Shown here: positions 63,066 to 64,000 of the stretch, piece by piece
Layout of the letters: each line of letters starts with the position of its first letter
How positions within the stretch are numbered: the stretch's first letter is position 1
Assembly: GCA_964520905.1 (NCBI GenBank)
Contig: CAZFQL010000003.1
Span: 62,001-126,000, forward strand
Length of the DNA stretch: 64,000 bases
Source: JAGVIE01 sp964520905
GTDB taxonomy: Bacteria; Bacteroidota; Ignavibacteria; UBA10030; SZUA-254
Reading direction: 5' to 3'
Notes under the pieces: model-generated
Told to the model about the DNA's origin: nothing
The model's input: the letters and a program-made list of their open reading frames with translations, nothing else
The model's database searches: none
Program-made: the position numbers and the translations under genes

Positions 63066-64000
63066 AGAAGATATTAATTTTATTAATTCTTTCTTTGGTA
63101 ATCATGACGGCAGCTGAAGGGCAGGATAACCCGGTTCGGGTAGATACTACAACGATGCCCAGGCTCGAAATTCCTGAGATCACCATAGTCGGGAAGAAAG
63201 CGATCACACTTCCGTTCGCGCGAAAAGGTGAAATTTATGATATCGACATTTACGAGGCATCACCGCCCGATACATCTTTAATAGAAAGTCGTCCAGAAAT
63301 GTCTTTTCCTGTTGGTTCCCTGCCGCGATACGAGGAGCCGCTCATCCCGTGGCACGTCTCAGCGGAGGGTTCGTTCGGCAGTTTCTCAACTGGTCACCTG
63401 CGTGCTTATGTCGATTATAAAGGAAAGAAGTGGGGCATCTATGGAAATGGCGGTATTCAGACAACGAACGGACACACTGCTCATGCTTCAGGAAATTCTT
63501 TCTTAATGGATGCGAACGCTCATTCACTGGTTTCAACCGACAATGAAATTCTGAAATCATTTCGAGTATCCGGCGGATTACAATTAATGCACGATACATA
63601 CGGCATTTTTGGAATCCTGAATAGTTCTGTCGACCGCTCGCGCACAAACCTTGTGCTCGACAGCAGGCTGAGTTCATTGGAGCGTGAAGAAAGCTCGATA
63701 GATTTTAATCTCCGGGCAAATATCTGGTCTCTCTCGGACCAACAGCCTGCGCAGTCTTCCTCAATCTCTGCAGTCTCTCCCGAGCTTACAGCTTCTTATT
63801 CTACAAAAGTAAGCAATGTTCAGCTTCAAACACAAATATCGTATTCAAGCACATCGCTTAATTACGATCATCCGGCTCAAACACCTTCTTTGTTCGGAAT
63901 CTCTGCCGGCGCAAACTGGTGGCTTAGAGAAAATTGGAACATGCTGATAGGTGGTGAATATCAGGGTGGCACCGGAAGCGACGGCAGTCGTCATTCACTG
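63062..64000 (+). CDS. Outer-membrane protein, probable beta-barrel (3' end beyond the window)
   Basis: The ATG at 63062 overlaps the TPR stop as ATGA, and the frame is open for 313 codons to the right edge. A signal peptide (MKKILILLILSLVIMTAAEG) leads into PRLEIPEITIVGKKAITLPFARKGEIYD, a plug- or secretin-like start seen in several TPR-linked outer-membrane proteins. The rest alternates like barrel strands (GKKWGIYGNGGIQTTNG, FRVSGGLQLMHDTYGIF, GISAGANWWLRENWNMLIGGEYQGG). It is the sixth gene of the motor-OmpA-TPR run. The full length and family cannot be judged from this fragment. Confidence 0.75.
   Translation, partial: MKKILILLILSLVIMTAAEGQDNPVRVDTTTMPRLEIPEITIVGKKAITLPFARKGEIYDIDIYEASPPDTSLIESRPEMSFPVGSLPRYEEPLIPWHVSAEGSFGSFSTGHLRAYVDYKGKKWGIYGNGGIQTTNGHTAHASGNSFLMDANAHSLVSTDNEILKSFRVSGGLQLMHDTYGIFGILNSSVDRSRTNLVLDSRLSSLEREESSIDFNLRANIWSLSDQQPAQSSSISAVSPELTASYSTKVSNVQLQTQISYSSTSLNYDHPAQTPSLFGISAGANWWLRENWNMLIGGEYQGGTGSDGSRHSL

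Noticed and set aside
1..64000. CRISPR arrays, tRNA or rRNA genes, prophage and insertion sequences
   Set aside because: I looked in all gaps and found no spaced direct repeats, no cloverleaf or rRNA motifs, and no integrase or transposase genes.

Overview
The window reads as chromosomal DNA of a Gram-negative member of the Bacteroidota/Chlorobiota/Ignavibacteriota assemblage. The evidence is a set of type IX secretion system (T9SS) genes (porU, porV, sprA, porX), secreted proteins ending in a PNPFNP-type C-terminal sorting domain, many signal-peptide beta-barrels, and an LptF/LptG pair. The exact sorting-domain wording (YQNYPNPFNPVTIIRYDLP) is typical of Ignavibacteria-like genomes, so that group is my best guess; it is inference, since no marker gene settles it. 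The sequence is AT-leaning. I saw no rRNA, tRNA, CRISPR array, prophage or insertion sequence.

Layout. (1) 1-9838, minus strand: an eight-gene sugar-uptake operon with two RbsC-type permeases, two RbsB-type binding lipoproteins, one RbsA-type ATPase, an unknown anchored protein, a small outer-membrane barrel and a secreted GH38 alpha-mannosidase cut off by the left edge. A hairpin repeat lies inside it. (2) 10072-17264: a decayed MFS transporter end, a KimA-like APC transporter, and two T9SS cargo proteins (an alpha/beta-hydrolase and a CotH/BNR-type protein). (3) 17430-19246: a DUF2721 membrane protein, a stretch with apparent gene remnants, and an overlapping pair of unknown genes. (4) 19315-29044, minus strand: a ten-gene operon carrying a GT5-type synthase domain, gmhB, a DNRLRE lipoprotein, a barrel, rpiB, glyA, two tandem-duplicated barrels, tatC and a polyprenyl diphosphate synthase. 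(5) 29122-42743, plus strand: porU and porV, then a secreted protein with a destroyed M6 protease site, a lipoprotein, a peptidase-MA/beta-propeller/barrel fusion and a DUF5683-like protein. (6) 42822-45298, minus strand: two LptF/LptG permeases. (7) 45653-64000, plus strand: sprA, porX, tsaE, tsaB, accD, then an ExbB/ExbD/TonB motor followed by an OmpA-type protein, a large TPR protein and a barrel cut off by the right edge.

How it fits together: much of the window concerns building and using the outer membrane. SprA, PorV and PorU form the translocon, shuttle and sortase of the T9SS and PorX is its response regulator. The hydrolase, the CotH protein and the M6-like protein are likely cargo. 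LptF/G supply lipopolysaccharide, and the terminal cluster resembles a remodelled Tol-Pal system. The first operon would break down and import mannose-type glycans.

The points most worth a second look are: the tandem duplication that carried along the 5' end of tatC and fused it to a barrel gene; the M6-like protein with all zinc ligands lost; the small leader ORF with a terminator inside it overlapping porU; the Tol-Pal-like cluster; the two-gene module at 18375-19246; and the ABC importer with doubled permeases and binding proteins plus an unknown protein.
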